Made by a program: the position numbers and the translations under genes
The notes under the pieces: model-generated
Told to the model about the DNA's origin: nothing
The model's input: only the letters and a program-made list of their open reading frames with translations
The model's database searches: none
Shown: positions 16,222-26,600 of the stretch, one piece after another
Position numbering within the stretch: position 1 is the stretch's first letter
Layout of the letters: each line of letters begins with the position of its first letter
NCBI GenBank assembly: GCA_003168375.1
Contig: PMSI01000003.1
Location: 744,001 to 808,000, forward strand
Source: Vulcanimicrobiota bacterium
GTDB lineage: Bacteria > Vulcanimicrobiota > Vulcanimicrobiia > Vulcanimicrobiales > Vulcanimicrobiaceae
Reading direction: 5' to 3'
DNA length: 64,000 nucleotides

Positions 16222-17943
16222 GTGCCGAAACGCCCCGAAGAGCTTCGCAGCTACCGCTGGCTCGGAACCGACGGACTCCGTTCGTTCGGACATCGCTCGC
16301 GTCTGCTGCAGATCGGGTACGACCGCGCCGACTTCGCCGGGAAGCCGGTCGTCGGGATCGTCAACACGTGGTCGGATGCGAACCCGTGCCACGTCCACCT
16401 GCGCACGCGCGCCGACGAGGTGAAGCGCGGCGTGTGGCAGGCGGGCGGGTTTCCGCTGGAGCTCCCGGCGATGAGCTTGTCGGAAAACCTGATGAAGCCG
16501 ACGACGATGCTCTATCGCAACTTCCTCGCGATGGAGACCGAGGAGCTGATTCGCAGCCAGCCGATCGACGGCGTCGTGCTGCTCGGCGGCTGCGACAAGA
16601 CGCTGCCCGCGCTGCTGATGGGCGCGATCTCGGCCGGCGTCCCGGCGATCGCCGTGCCGGCCGGACCGATGCTGCGCGGCACCTGGCGCGGCGAAGTACT
16701 CGGCTCCGGCACCGACTCCTGGAAGTATTGGGACGAGAAGCGCGCCGGCACGATCAGCGAGGACGACTGGCACGAGATCGAGGGCGGGATCGCGCGCTCG
16801 TTCGGCACCTGCATGACGATGGGGACCGCCGCGACGATGATGTCGATGATCGAGGCGCTCGGGTTCACGCTTCCCGGCGCATCGTCGATCCCCGCCGCCG
16901 ACTCCGGTCACGCGCGGATGGCGACCGCGTCCGGGCGCCGGATCGTCGAGATGATCTTCGAAGACCTGACGCCCGATCGCATCCTTTCGGCGAAGTCGCT
17001 CGACAACGCGATCGTCGCGCACGCGGGGCTCGGCGGCTCGACGAACGCGGTGATCCACCTGGTCGCGATTGCACGCCGCGCCGGGATCCCGCTGACGATC
17101 GACCGCTTCGACGAGATCGCGCGCCGCGTTCCGGTGATCGCCGACATCCGCCCGTCGGGGCGGCTGCTGATGGAAGACTTCTACTATGCCGGCGGGATGC
17201 GCGCGTTCCTGAACCGGCTCTCCGAACACCTCGAGCTCGCCTGCACGACGGTCTCGGGCCGGACGCTCGGCGAGGAGATCGCCGGCGCGCAGGTCTGGCA
17301 CGACGACGTGATCCGTCCGCTCGACCGTCCCGTCTCCCCCTCCGGCGGGATCGCCGTGCTGCGCGGCAACATCGCACCGGACGGGGCCGTCATGAAACCG
17401 CCGGCCGCCGATCCGCGCTTCCTGCGGCACCGCGGCCCGGTGCTGGCGTTCGAAAGCTACGACGAGATGGCCGCGGCGGTCGACCGCGAGGACCTCGAGG
17501 TCACGCCCGATCACGTCCTCGTACTCAAGAACGCCGGGCCGCAGGGCGGTCCGGGAATGCCGGAATGGGGGATGCTGCCGATCCCGCTCAAGCTGGTGAA
17601 GGCCGGTGTGCGCGACATGCTGCGCATCTCGGATGCGCGGATGAGCGGCACGTCGTACGGCGCGTGTATCCTGCACGTCGCACCGGAAGCGTACGTCGGC
17701 GGCCCGTTCGCCTGCGTGCAGACGGGCGACGTCATCGAGGTCGACGTCGGCGCGCGCCGGCTGCACCTCGACATCGGCGACGACGAGCTCGCGCGCCGGC
17801 GCGCCGCCTGGACGCCCCGCGAGCCGCGCGCTGCGCGCGGATACGGCGCGATCTTCGCGCAGCACGTCGCGCAGGCGAACGACGGCTGCGACTTCGACGT
17901 CCTCGGCCCAGGCCCGGCGCTCGCCGAACCGGAAATCCACTAA
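16222..17943 (+). CDS. IlvD/Edd family dehydratase, probably L-arabonate (sugar-acid) dehydratase
   Basis: Removes water from a polyhydroxy acid using an Fe-S cluster and Mg. The 573-residue length and blocks such as LRSFGHRSRLLQIGY, NTWSDANPCH, GGCDKTLPALLMG, SFGTCMTMGTAATM and ISDARMSGTSYG match sugar-acid dehydratases (arabonate/xylonate type) better than dihydroxy-acid dehydratase of valine synthesis. Cluster-ligand cysteines are visible in NPCH, GGCDK and GTCMT. The GTG start at 16222 is the only reasonable one. A TAGAGT hexamer ends 9 nt before it, so a leaderless mRNA is possible. No other sugar-acid pathway gene is adjacent, so the substrate is inferred from family resemblance only. 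Confidence 0.9.
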   Translation: MPKRPEELRSYRWLGTDGLRSFGHRSRLLQIGYDRADFAGKPVVGIVNTWSDANPCHVHLRTRADEVKRGVWQAGGFPLELPAMSLSENLMKPTTMLYRNFLAMETEELIRSQPIDGVVLLGGCDKTLPALLMGAISAGVPAIAVPAGPMLRGTWRGEVLGSGTDSWKYWDEKRAGTISEDDWHEIEGGIARSFGTCMTMGTAATMMSMIEALGFTLPGASSIPAADSGHARMATASGRRIVEMIFEDLTPDRILSAKSLDNAIVAHAGLGGSTNAVIHLVAIARRAGIPLTIDRFDEIARRVPVIADIRPSGRLLMEDFYYAGGMRAFLNRLSEHLELACTTVSGRTLGEEIAGAQVWHDDVIRPLDRPVSPSGGIAVLRGNIAPDGAVMKPPAADPRFLRHRGPVLAFESYDEMAAAVDREDLEVTPDHVLVLKNAGPQGGPGMPEWGMLPIPLKLVKAGVRDMLRISDARMSGTSYGACILHVAPEAYVGGPFACVQTGDVIEVDVGARRLHLDIGDDELARRRAAWTPREPRAARGYGAIFAQHVAQANDGCDFDVLGPGPALAEPEIH

Positions 17944-17979
17944 AGGGGGCGACCTTCCATCGGCGTCAAACGATTTGGT

Positions 17980-18645
17980 ATGCACATGCCCAACCTCCAT
18001 CACCGCCGCCTGAGCTTCGTCGTCATCGTGACGTCGCTCGTCTTCGGCGCGTTTACGGCGACCCAAGCCTCCGCGGGGGGCAGCATCGTGTACAACGCGC
18101 TGTACGACTGCGGACCCGGCGGAAACCAGTTCAAAGTTCTCAATTGCAACGGCAACATCTGCACGCTGTTCTATCCCAACGGAAACGGCGGGAGAGGTTT
18201 CACCTCGAAGATCGCCCGCGGACCGCTCGCCGAGTCGATCAACGGTACCTACGGCGGGACGCGCAAACCGTGCACGATCAACGGCAAAGTCGTCAAAGCC
18301 CCTACCACGCCTTCCATGCTCGCGGCCGCGCCGCCGAAAAAGCCGGCACCGTACAGCGGCGGCCCGATGGTGATGGGACGCTACGAGTGCTGGACCTACA
18401 CCGGCGGGCATCTGCAAGCCGCGATGATGGAGAACTTTTCGCTCGCGGGCGGCGGCCGATACGCCGACGCGGGCGGGCACGCGGGAACGTACTCCGTCAG
18501 CTCCGGGCTGCTCACGTTTCACGGCGGGGGCCTGAACGGCGTGCGGGCCAAGTACATCCCCGGCGTGCCCGGGTCGGCAAACCCGCCGCACATGCAGTTC
18601 ATCGGAAGCCGCGGTTCCGGCGACGAATGCGACGGGAAGGGCTAG
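17980..18645 (+). CDS. Secreted hypothetical protein
   Basis: A 221-residue protein with a Sec signal peptide (RLSFVVIVTSLVFGAFTATQASA) and a mature part containing several cysteines (YDCGPGG, LNCNGNICTLF, KPCTING, YECWTY, GDECDGKG), probably disulfide-bonded outside the cytoplasm. It has glycine-rich strands such as GGGRYADAGGHAGTYSVSSG, suggesting a beta-rich fold. A second in-frame ATG three residues in may be the true start. No family recognised. The gene stands alone between the dehydratase and a small membrane protein gene. Confidence 0.75.
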   Translation: MHMPNLHHRRLSFVVIVTSLVFGAFTATQASAGGSIVYNALYDCGPGGNQFKVLNCNGNICTLFYPNGNGGRGFTSKIARGPLAESINGTYGGTRKPCTINGKVVKAPTTPSMLAAAPPKKPAPYSGGPMVMGRYECWTYTGGHLQAAMMENFSLAGGGRYADAGGHAGTYSVSSGLLTFHGGGLNGVRAKYIPGVPGSANPPHMQFIGSRGSGDECDGKG

Positions 18646-18660
18646 GACCGACGCTAGCCG

Positions 18661-18879
18661 GTGAAACGACGTCGTTCGCGCCGCCGAGTACGGCCTTCAC
18701 CGCGCGCGCTCGTCGCGTTGGCGGTCGCGGCAGCGGTCCTGGTCGCAGCCGCGGTGCTGATCGCTCGCGGCGATCGCACGCCGCATCCGGCACACGCTGC
18801 CGTGCCGCATCCGCGCGTGACCGCCGCCGCGACGGTCGTTCTCGCACGCGACCTGGTCCGGTATTCGCGGACCGGGTAG
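18661..18879 (+). CDS. Small membrane-anchored hypothetical protein, 72 residues
   Basis: Starts at GTG with an arginine-rich cytoplasmic N-terminus (KRRRSRRRVRPSPR), followed by one hydrophobic helix of about 20 residues (ALVALAVAAAVLVAAAVLIA) and a short basic tail outside. It sits 12 bp before the DUF2721 gene, probably in the same transcript. The product is low in complexity, so although spacing suggests a real gene it could be spurious. No family is recognised. Confidence 0.45.
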   Translation: MKRRRSRRRVRPSPRALVALAVAAAVLVAAAVLIARGDRTPHPAHAAVPHPRVTAAATVVLARDLVRYSRTG

Positions 18880-18891
18880 AACGGAGCGACG

Positions 18892-19356
18892 ATGGCCCTC
18901 GACACGCAAAACGCCTTTCAGCTGCTGACGTTCATCGCCGCACCGGCGCTGCTGACCAACGCCTCGAGCGTGCTCGTGCTCTCGACCTCGAACCGCTTCG
19001 CGCGTGCCGTCGACCGGGCGCGACACCTCGAGCACGAGCCGGACTCGCCGGAGAGCGAGCGCGCGCTGCTCCGCGTGACGCGCCGCGCGTTGGCATTGAA
19101 CCGCGCGCTGACGGCGTTCTACGTCGCGATCGCGTCGTTTGCGATCGGAACGTTCTCCGAACTGCTCGGCGGCGGGATCGCCGCGATCGCTCGCGGCGAG
19201 ATCGCGCCGATCATCACGCTGATCGGGCTGCTCGTCGCGACGATCGGGACGATCGCGATCGCGACCGGCGCCGGCTTCCTCGTTGCCGAGACGTGGGATG
19301 CCTACCGCGGCCTGCGCGAAGAGGCGCGCACGTTCTTGCACGGTAGCATTCCATGA
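18892..19356 (+). CDS. DUF2721 family membrane protein
   Basis: A 154-residue inner-membrane protein with three hydrophobic segments: LLTFIAAPALLTNASSVLVLS at the N-terminus and two further helices in the second half. NASSVLVLSTSNRFARAVDRAR near residue 24 and the RRALALNRALTAFYVAIASFA stretch match the DUF2721 family, whose role is unknown. GGAG precedes the ATG by 6 nt. The stop overlaps the start of the hydrolase gene as ATGA, suggesting translational coupling. Confidence 0.85.
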   Translation: MALDTQNAFQLLTFIAAPALLTNASSVLVLSTSNRFARAVDRARHLEHEPDSPESERALLRVTRRALALNRALTAFYVAIASFAIGTFSELLGGGIAAIARGEIAPIITLIGLLVATIGTIAIATGAGFLVAETWDAYRGLREEARTFLHGSIP

Positions 19357-20288
19357 TGGGGTCCCAGTTCGTTCGCGCGGCCGCCGCATCGCTCGCATTG
19401 ATCTTCATGCTTCCGCTCGCAACATCGGCCGCGCCGCTGCCGAGCCTGCCGGCCGCCGACGCGCAGTTCGACGCTGGTTCACTTCACGTCGCGCGGTTCG
19501 GCCACGGCGGCGCGATCGTGTTGCTCCCGGGGCTGACCGCCGGACCGTGGGAATTTGCCGATCTCATCCGCCGGTTTTCGCCGCGCTACACCGTCTATGC
19601 GGTCTCGCTACCGGGCTTCGACGGCCGCGGCGGCGCGGCACCGCCGCTGTTCGACGGCTTCGAGCACGACTTCTGGTCGATGCTCGACGCGCAGAAGATC
19701 GTGCGGCCGGTGCTGATCGGGCACAGCCTCGGCGGAACGCTCTCGCTGCTGCTCGGCGAACAGCATCCCGAGCGGCTTCGCGGCATCGTCGCGATCGACG
19801 GGCTGCCGATCCTTCCGGGGATGGAACGTGCCACGGCGGAGCAGCGCGCCGCCGCGGGGCAGCAAGCCTCGACGCAGGTCGCGGCCTTGACGCACCAGCA
19901 GCTCCTCGACTACGACAAGGCGTACATGAATTCGTCCGGCGGCGTGCTCGATTCCGAACAGGCCGCTGCCGCTGCGGCGCTCGCGGCGAACAGCGATCCG
20001 CCGACGACCGCGCAGTGGCTGCGCGAAGAGGTGATCGCCGACCTGCGTCCGGAGCTCGCCAAGGTCACCGTCCCGCTGCTCGAGATCGTGCCGTTCAACG
20101 CGCCCGACCTGGCCGGCGCCCCGCTGTCGTTCAACGAAGAGCAGAAAGTCGGATACTATCGCACGCTCTTGAGCGGTGCGCCGAACGTGCAGGTCGTCTC
20201 GGTCTCGCCGGCGCGCCACTTCGCGATGCTCGACCAACCGGAAAAGGTCTTCGCGATCGTCGACGCGTTCCTGGCCCAGACGCGCTGA
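19353..20288 (+). CDS. Secreted alpha/beta hydrolase
   Basis: A 311-residue alpha/beta-hydrolase fold protein with a signal peptide (AAAASLALIFMLPLATSA). The nucleophile elbow GHSLGG is near residue 125, after the VYAVSLPGFDGRGG oxyanion-side loop, and the catalytic His is probably in PARHFAMLDQPEKV near the C-terminus. It should hydrolyse an ester or amide in the periplasm or outside; the substrate cannot be named. It overlaps the upstream DUF2721 gene by 4 bp. The next gene on the strand begins 125 bp downstream. Confidence 0.88.
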   Translation: MMGSQFVRAAAASLALIFMLPLATSAAPLPSLPAADAQFDAGSLHVARFGHGGAIVLLPGLTAGPWEFADLIRRFSPRYTVYAVSLPGFDGRGGAAPPLFDGFEHDFWSMLDAQKIVRPVLIGHSLGGTLSLLLGEQHPERLRGIVAIDGLPILPGMERATAEQRAAAGQQASTQVAALTHQQLLDYDKAYMNSSGGVLDSEQAAAAAALAANSDPPTTAQWLREEVIADLRPELAKVTVPLLEIVPFNAPDLAGAPLSFNEEQKVGYYRTLLSGAPNVQVVSVSPARHFAMLDQPEKVFAIVDAFLAQTR

Positions 20289-20413
20289 GCGCTACGGGCT
20301 CGCCGCCGGCGTTCGTCCGCTCGCGACCTGTAGCACAGGTCGCCTTTTCAACCTCCGGCGGGCAATCCATTTTGCGGAAGGCGCTCGCCGCGAAGAGCGG
20401 AACCGGCGCCGTG

Positions 20414-23401
20414 ATGTCGTCGCGCAGCACCGCCGTCTCCCTTGCGCTCCTGCTCGTCGCGGGGTTCCCGGCGGGGGTGCCGGCGGCGACCGCCGCACCG
20501 CCGTCCGACGTCCCGAGCGCGCTGCGCAGCGTGCTGCACTGGCGCGCGATCGGGCCGTTCCGCGGCGGCCGGACCGTAGCCGTCACCGGCGTTCCCGGAC
20601 GACCGCACGAGTTCTACATCGCCGCCGTCAACGGCGGGATCTTCAAGTCGACCGACGCGGGCCGCACGTGGACGCCGGTCTTCGACGACCAGCCGACCGC
20701 ATCGATCGGCACGCTCGCCGTCGCACCGTCGGCGCCCGACACGGTCTACGCCGGCAGCGGCGAGAGCCGCCAGCGCCCGGACCTCTCGGTCGGGGACGGC
20801 ATCTACAAATCGACCGACGGCGGCGCGCACTGGACCCATCTCGGCCTGCGCGACGGGCAGCAGATCGGCAAGATCGCCGTCGATCCGCGCGATCCGAACC
20901 GGCTCTACGTCGCCGTGCTCGGCCATCCGTACGGACCGAACGCGGAGCGCGGCGTCTACCGCTCGACCGACGGCGGCGCGACGTTCGAGCGCGTCCTCTT
21001 CACCGACGAGAACGCCGGCGCGTTCGATCTCGCCATCGATCCTTCGGATGCGCGCACGCTCTACGCGTCGCTGTGGTCGGCGCGCCAGTCGCCGTGGGAG
21101 ACGATCGACGGCGGCTCGTTCGAGCGCGCAGCGTCGGGGAGCGGGCTCTACAAGTCGACCGACAGTGGAACGAGCTGGAAGCGGCTCGAGGGCGGGTTGC
21201 CGACGCAGGCGCGCGGGCTCGGGCGCGTCGCCGTCGCGGTCGCGCCCAGCGATGCGAAGCGCGTCTACGTGTTCGCTGATGCGCCCAAGGCCGGCGGGAT
21301 CTATCGCTCCGACGACGCCGGTTCGACGTGGTCGCTCGTCAACGACACCGCGCGCGTCGCCGAGCGCGGCTCGGACCTCGCGACGGTCGGCGTCGATCCG
21401 CGCAATCGCGACACCGTGTACGTCACGAACACGTCGACGTACGTCTCCGCGGACGCCGGCAAGACGTTCACGGCGCTGCGCGGCGCGCCGGGCGGCGACG
21501 ACTACCAGAGCATCTGGATCTCGCCGGACGACCCGCGCACGATCCTGCTCGGCAGCGATCAAGGCGCGATCGTCACGCTCAACGGCGGCGCGACCTGGAG
21601 CTCGTGGTACAACCAGCCGACGGCGCAGTTCTACCACGTGATCACCGACGACCGCTTTCCGTACCGCGTCTACGGCGGGCAGCAGGAGAGCGGGAGCGCG
21701 GGCGTGCTTTCGCGCGGGAACGACGGCGCGATCACGTTCCGCGACTGGCATCCGGCCGGCGTCGAAGAGTACGGCTACGCTGCGCCCGATCCGCTGCATC
21801 CGGGGATCGTCTACGGCGGAAAAGTGTCGCGCTACGACGAGCGCACGGGCCAGGTGCGCGAGGTCGGCCCGGTCGTGTCGTGGCGCGGCAACCCCGACTA
21901 CCGCTTCAAACGGACCGCGCCGCTCGCGTTCTCACCCGCCGACAAGCACACGCTTTATCTTGGTTCGCACGTGCTCTTTGCATCGCGCGACTACGGCGCG
22001 CACTGGACGATCGTGAGTCCCGATCTGACCCGGCCGAACCCCGCGACGCCGCCGAACCTGGGCGTCTTCGCCGAGACCGACGCCGCGAAACGGCCGCACC
22101 GCGGCGTCATCTACGCGCTCGGGCTCTCGCCGCGCGACACGCGTGTGATCTGGGCCGGGACCGACGACGGGCTCGTGTGGCGCACCGCCGACGGCGGCAA
22201 GCATTGGAGCAACGTCACGCCACCCGGCCTCGGCGCGTGGGCGAAGATCAGCAGCATCGACGCCTCGCCGTTCGATGCGTCGAGCGCGTACGTCGCGGTC
22301 AACCGCTTCCGGCTCGACGAGCAACGCCCGCAGCTGTTCCGCACGCACGATGGCGGCAAGACGTGGACCGAGATCGACCGCGGGATCGAAGCGGCGCCGA
22401 CCAACGTCGTGCGCGCCGATCCGGCGCGCCGCGGTTTGCTCTACGCCGGCACCGAACACGGCGTCTGGGTCTCGTTCGACGACGGCGGTACGTGGGCGTC
22501 GCTGCGGCTGAACCTGCCGGCAACATCGGTGCGCGATCTCGTCGTACACGGCGACGACCTGGTGATCGGAACGCACGGCCGCGGGTTCTGGATCCTCGAC
22601 GACGTCACGCCGCTGCGCCGGCCCGAGACGCTCGGCGCGGGCGCCGCCGCGCTGTTCGAGCCGGCACCTGCCTGGCGCGTCGCGCGCGACACCAACACCG
22701 ACACCCCGCTCCCGGCCGACGAGCCGTTCGCGGCCAACCCGCCGAGCGGCGCGATCCTCGACTACATTCTTCCGCGCGACGCCGCGCGCGTCACTCTCAC
22801 GATCGCCGACGCGCGCGGCCGCACCGTACGGCGCATCGCGAGCGATGACGTGGAGCCGCCCTTCGATCCCGGCGCGCTCGAGGTTCCCGCCTGGTGGATC
22901 GCGCCGGCGCTCCATCCGGCGGTGACGGCCGGAGCGCACCGTTTCATCTGGGATCTGAACGCCGCGCGACCGCGAACGGCCGCGACGGGGCCGACGATCG
23001 CTGCGATACCGCACGACACGCCGCTCGAGCCCGAGGGACCGACGGTGCCGCCGGGGCGCTACACCGTGACGCTCGAAGCCGGCGGTGCGCACACGAGCCG
23101 CACGCTAATCGTGCGGCAGGATCCGCGCGCCAACATCCCCGCGCGCGACCTGGAAGCGCAGTTCGAGCTCGCGACCGCGATCGCGGCGCAAGCCGACACG
23201 GCGTACGGTGCGGCGCAGCGAGTGCGCGCGCACGATCCCGCGCTCGCCCGCAACCTCGACCGCAGCAACGGACAACTGGCCCGGCTGCTCGGCGCGGTCG
23301 AAACCGGCGACGGCGCCCCGACCGCGGTGCAACGCAAGACATTCCGGGAACGTGCGGCCGCGTTGCGCGCCCTTCTCGCGCAAGCCGCTGCAGTGAAGTG
23401 A
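20414..23401 (+). CDS. Secreted BNR/sortilin-type beta-propeller protein
   Basis: A 995-residue exported protein. After a signal peptide (AVSLALLLVAGFPAGVPAATA) come two propeller-like regions built from repeats with the Asp-box pattern SxDxGxTW: GGIFKSTDAGRTWTPVF, GIYKSTDGGAHWTHLG, GVYRSTDGGATFERV, GLYKSTDSGTSWKRL, GIYRSDDAGSTWSLV, LFRTHDGGKTWTEID. This is the VPS10/sortilin-like 'glycosyl hydrolase' family common in diderm soil bacteria. The C-terminal 300 residues hold an Ig-like domain (RHDT-free GRYTVTLEAGGAHTSRTLIV) and a helical tail. The enzymatic role is unproven in this family; many are annotated as hydrolases without evidence. I set the start at ATG 20414 to place the signal peptide first. 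Confidence 0.88.
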   Translation: MSSRSTAVSLALLLVAGFPAGVPAATAAPPSDVPSALRSVLHWRAIGPFRGGRTVAVTGVPGRPHEFYIAAVNGGIFKSTDAGRTWTPVFDDQPTASIGTLAVAPSAPDTVYAGSGESRQRPDLSVGDGIYKSTDGGAHWTHLGLRDGQQIGKIAVDPRDPNRLYVAVLGHPYGPNAERGVYRSTDGGATFERVLFTDENAGAFDLAIDPSDARTLYASLWSARQSPWETIDGGSFERAASGSGLYKSTDSGTSWKRLEGGLPTQARGLGRVAVAVAPSDAKRVYVFADAPKAGGIYRSDDAGSTWSLVNDTARVAERGSDLATVGVDPRNRDTVYVTNTSTYVSADAGKTFTALRGAPGGDDYQSIWISPDDPRTILLGSDQGAIVTLNGGATWSSWYNQPTAQFYHVITDDRFPYRVYGGQQESGSAGVLSRGNDGAITFRDWHPAGVEEYGYAAPDPLHPGIVYGGKVSRYDERTGQVREVGPVVSWRGNPDYRFKRTAPLAFSPADKHTLYLGSHVLFASRDYGAHWTIVSPDLTRPNPATPPNLGVFAETDAAKRPHRGVIYALGLSPRDTRVIWAGTDDGLVWRTADGGKHWSNVTPPGLGAWAKISSIDASPFDASSAYVAVNRFRLDEQRPQLFRTHDGGKTWTEIDRGIEAAPTNVVRADPARRGLLYAGTEHGVWVSFDDGGTWASLRLNLPATSVRDLVVHGDDLVIGTHGRGFWILDDVTPLRRPETLGAGAAALFEPAPAWRVARDTNTDTPLPADEPFAANPPSGAILDYILPRDAARVTLTIADARGRTVRRIASDDVEPPFDPGALEVPAWWIAPALHPAVTAGAHRFIWDLNAARPRTAATGPTIAAIPHDTPLEPEGPTVPPGRYTVTLEAGGAHTSRTLIVRQDPRANIPARDLEAQFELATAIAAQADTAYGAAQRVRAHDPALARNLDRSNGQLARLLGAVETGDGAPTAVQRKTFRERAAALRALLAQAAAVK

Positions 23402-23409
23402 CGAGGGTC

Positions 23410-23571
23410 CTACGGGACGGCGTTGACGTTGACCGGGATCGGTACAGTGGCCGACGTACCGTCGCTGCGGCTCGCGACGAGCGAAAGCGTCAGCGACGCG
23501 GTATAGCGGGCGTCGTCGGCGCCGGCGAATGGTACGGATGTACTAGCAGCGCGGCAGTACAATTGCAGCAT
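23410..23571 (-). pseudogene. Possible 3' fragment of a lost gene
   Basis: The minus strand encodes a plausible secreted-protein C-terminus: PFAGADDARYTASL, then TLSLVASRSDGTSATVPI and PVNVNAVP before a TAG stop. Its hydrophobic/Thr/Ser alternation looks like beta strands and unlike the arginine-rich noise of other antisense frames here. No proper start or body is present: upstream the frame runs into the antisense of the RHS gene. It may be the tail of a gene truncated when the RHS locus arrived. Confidence 0.35.
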
Positions 23572-23668
23572 GGACACATCGGCGTGATTTCGGCACGATA
23601 GGAGTGTCGCGCGCGACGCGCAGACGCAATGACGCGCCTGGGGGAAACGCGCGCGGGGAGCCTGGTCG

Positions 23669-26600
23669 ATGTCGGGTCTGTTTCGTCGTGCCCTCGCGTC
23701 GGTCGTCGCGGTCTCGTTCGTACTCGGCCAAGGCGGTCCCGAACTCGCTGCGACAGGCAATGCGTCGCCGATGGTGCGGCCGCTCAACGCCTTGCGGCTC
23801 CCGCACACGACGGTAGCGGCCGCGTCCCCGCCGGTACGCGTGCAGGTTCCGGAGCCAACGCGGCCTCGGTCGCGGCCCTCGGCGCCCCCCGTCAGTGCGA
23901 TCCGACCCAAAGTCGTGCAAGGCGTTCGGCCGCTGAACGGCAGGCACGTACCCGGTCCGCCGATGCTGCGGCCGAACCAAATCGACGGGGTGCTCAGGGC
24001 GGCGGCCGCCGCGCGCCGGCACGCATCGAGCGCAGACGCTGCAATCAACGCATCGACGGTGACCGGCGGACGGCGGATCGGCTCACCAGGATCCGCCGGG
24101 AGCCGTCCTGGAGCGCCGCCCGCAACGCGGCATGCGCAGTCGCTTCCGTCCGATCCGACCGCGTCGGGGACGGGGATCAATCCCTGGTGGCGCTATCAAG
24201 AAGAGAGCGTCCCGGGCGGCGGACGGGCGATGGTCAATGTCGGCACCGGCAACCTGCTGCTCCAAGACGACGACATGGCCGTGCCGCACAAGGGCATCGC
24301 CATGGCCTTCCGGCGCACGTACAACTCGCAGGGCGCCGCGAGCGTTGCCCATCAGTTCGGAAGCTGGACGAGCCTGTACGGCAACGGCTGGACCAACACG
24401 TTTGACGCGCACTTCCTCTCGATGTCGTCGACTGTGAAGTCGATTTACGACATCGACGGCGCGCGCTACGACTACTATTCACCGCCGGGCAATCCGGCCG
24501 GCACGGCGTTGACCCCGATCACTCCGGGGCAGCATGCCACGCTCGTGTTCGACGGAAACTGCGGCTGGCTTTGGACCAAGAAGTCCGGAACGACGTACTA
24601 CTTCTACGGCGGCAATCCAACGCTCTGGTGTCCGTGGCTCGGCACACTCGGTGGCTATGCTGGCCGCCTGTACCAAATCATCGGACGCAACCGCAACACC
24701 TACGTTACCTTCAGCTATACCTGGGACAACGGGGACGCATCCGCGACCGGAAAGATCAGCACGGTCACGGCGCAGACGGAGTCGGGATTGTCGACGACGC
24801 TCTCCTTCGCCGACGTCAACGGACGCCGGCTGCTGCAGCAACTCACCTTTCCGGACAACGCCACGAGCGTCTCGTACTATTATGACAGCCTCGGCAACCT
24901 CGGCTACGTCGCGCGGCCGCCGAACAACGCCGCGGGCACACGGCCGGTGGTCGCCTACGGCTACCAGGGGGTCGGAGGTGATTCCGTCATGCAGTGGGTC
25001 GCGAGTCCGCGCTGGATGGGATGCGCGGGTGGCTGCGGCTACGATGGTGCCTATCTACAATTCCTCTTCAGTGGGACGAGCGCTGTGGGATCGACGCTCA
25101 ACGGCATCTACCACGTCGCCGTCGTCAACCCGTCGATTCCGGATGGAACGAACACGCCGCTCCAACCCGGCTACGTGCCGCAGTACGCCAACGTTTCGAA
25201 CTACTTGGTCGAGTATTACACGACCGGCGTCACGACGCCAACGTATCGCGACAGTGACGGCCACATGACGAACTGGGTCGTGGACGGCACCGGCCGGCCT
25301 ACGCAAACGCAGGAGTGCACGGCCAGTGCGAGTGGGGGACAGCAGTGTACCGGCACGTGGCTGCTCTTGAACGAGAGCTGGGACGCGAACAACGAACTCG
25401 TGGCGACGGTCGATGCGCGCGGATATGAGACCGACTTCGCTTACGACGCCAACGGCAACACGATCGCGGTCGGAGAACCCCAGACGGCGACCTCGCTCGG
25501 AACGTTCCGGCCCACCCGGCTCTACGACTACGATGCGTTCAACAACGTCACGGCGTACTGCGACCAAACGGAGACGCACCAAGCCGGTGCCGACTGGGCC
25601 GGCGCCCCGGCCGGATCTGACTCGCTGTGCGCGAGCGCGGCCGTCAACGTGCCGCATTGGCGCGCGGCATTCACCTATCCGAGCTACCAGCCGTACGGTC
25701 AGCTCGCGTCGATGACGACCCCCCTGGGGTACACGCATCGACTCACGTACAGTCCGTCGCAGCAGGCCGGCACGGACTTCGGTCTTCCGACCTCGGTCAG
25801 CGGCGATCCGATCGTCGGACAATTCGACGGCACGTCGATCACCCCGACGCACACGTTTTGGTATGACGCGACAGGAAATCTCGGCTGCTACAGCAAGGGG
25901 AACGGCACCTGGAGCCTGCGCTACGATTCGCTCTCGCGACTCATCGCCGTCGCCGATCCAGACGATACGTCGCTGAATGCGGGATCGATCTGCGGCAAAT
26001 CGACCGGGACGGCTGGCTGGAACACGCAGACGGCTTACAGCTACTTCCCGGACGGCTCAAAACAGACCGCACAGTCGCCGTCCGAGCGCGCCTTCGGCGT
26101 CAGCACGTCGTTTACGTACGATCTCGATGGAAACGTCGCCACGGAAACTCAGCACCACGGCTGTGTTCCAAACCAGGCGTGCAATCCCGGGACGACGCAG
26201 AAATGGTACGACGGCGCAGACCGCTTGGTGGAAGTCGCGCTGCCGATGGACCCGCGGTCGTACAGCAGTCCACAGGTTGTGGTCGATTCTTCCAAATGGG
26301 TGACCCGGTACTGGTACGATCTCTCCGCTGGAAACACGGTTACCGTCACCGGCTCGAGCCCGTTCCGCGCTTACGGAAACCTCTACAAGACGCAGCTCGG
26401 CTACGGATCGTCGTGGCTCGACAAGGGCGGCTCGCAGTTCGACGGCCTCGACCGCGAGGTGGCCAAGTACTCATGGGATATCCCTAACCCCAATAGCGGG
26501 CCCTGGCCGATCAACAACACGCTCGAAACGACCCAGTTGCAGTACGACGCGGGCTCTCCCGCTGCGCTCGGACTCCTGACGACCAAGACGAATCCGCTGG

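Noticed and set aside
16222-17943. Dihydroxy-acid dehydratase (IlvD) of branched-chain synthesis
   Set aside because: Same superfamily, but length and motif wording fit sugar-acid dehydratases better and no ilv genes are adjacent.
16207-18591. A 794-codon minus-strand open frame
   Set aside because: Antisense to the dehydratase and following genes; Arg/Asp/His-rich with no motifs.
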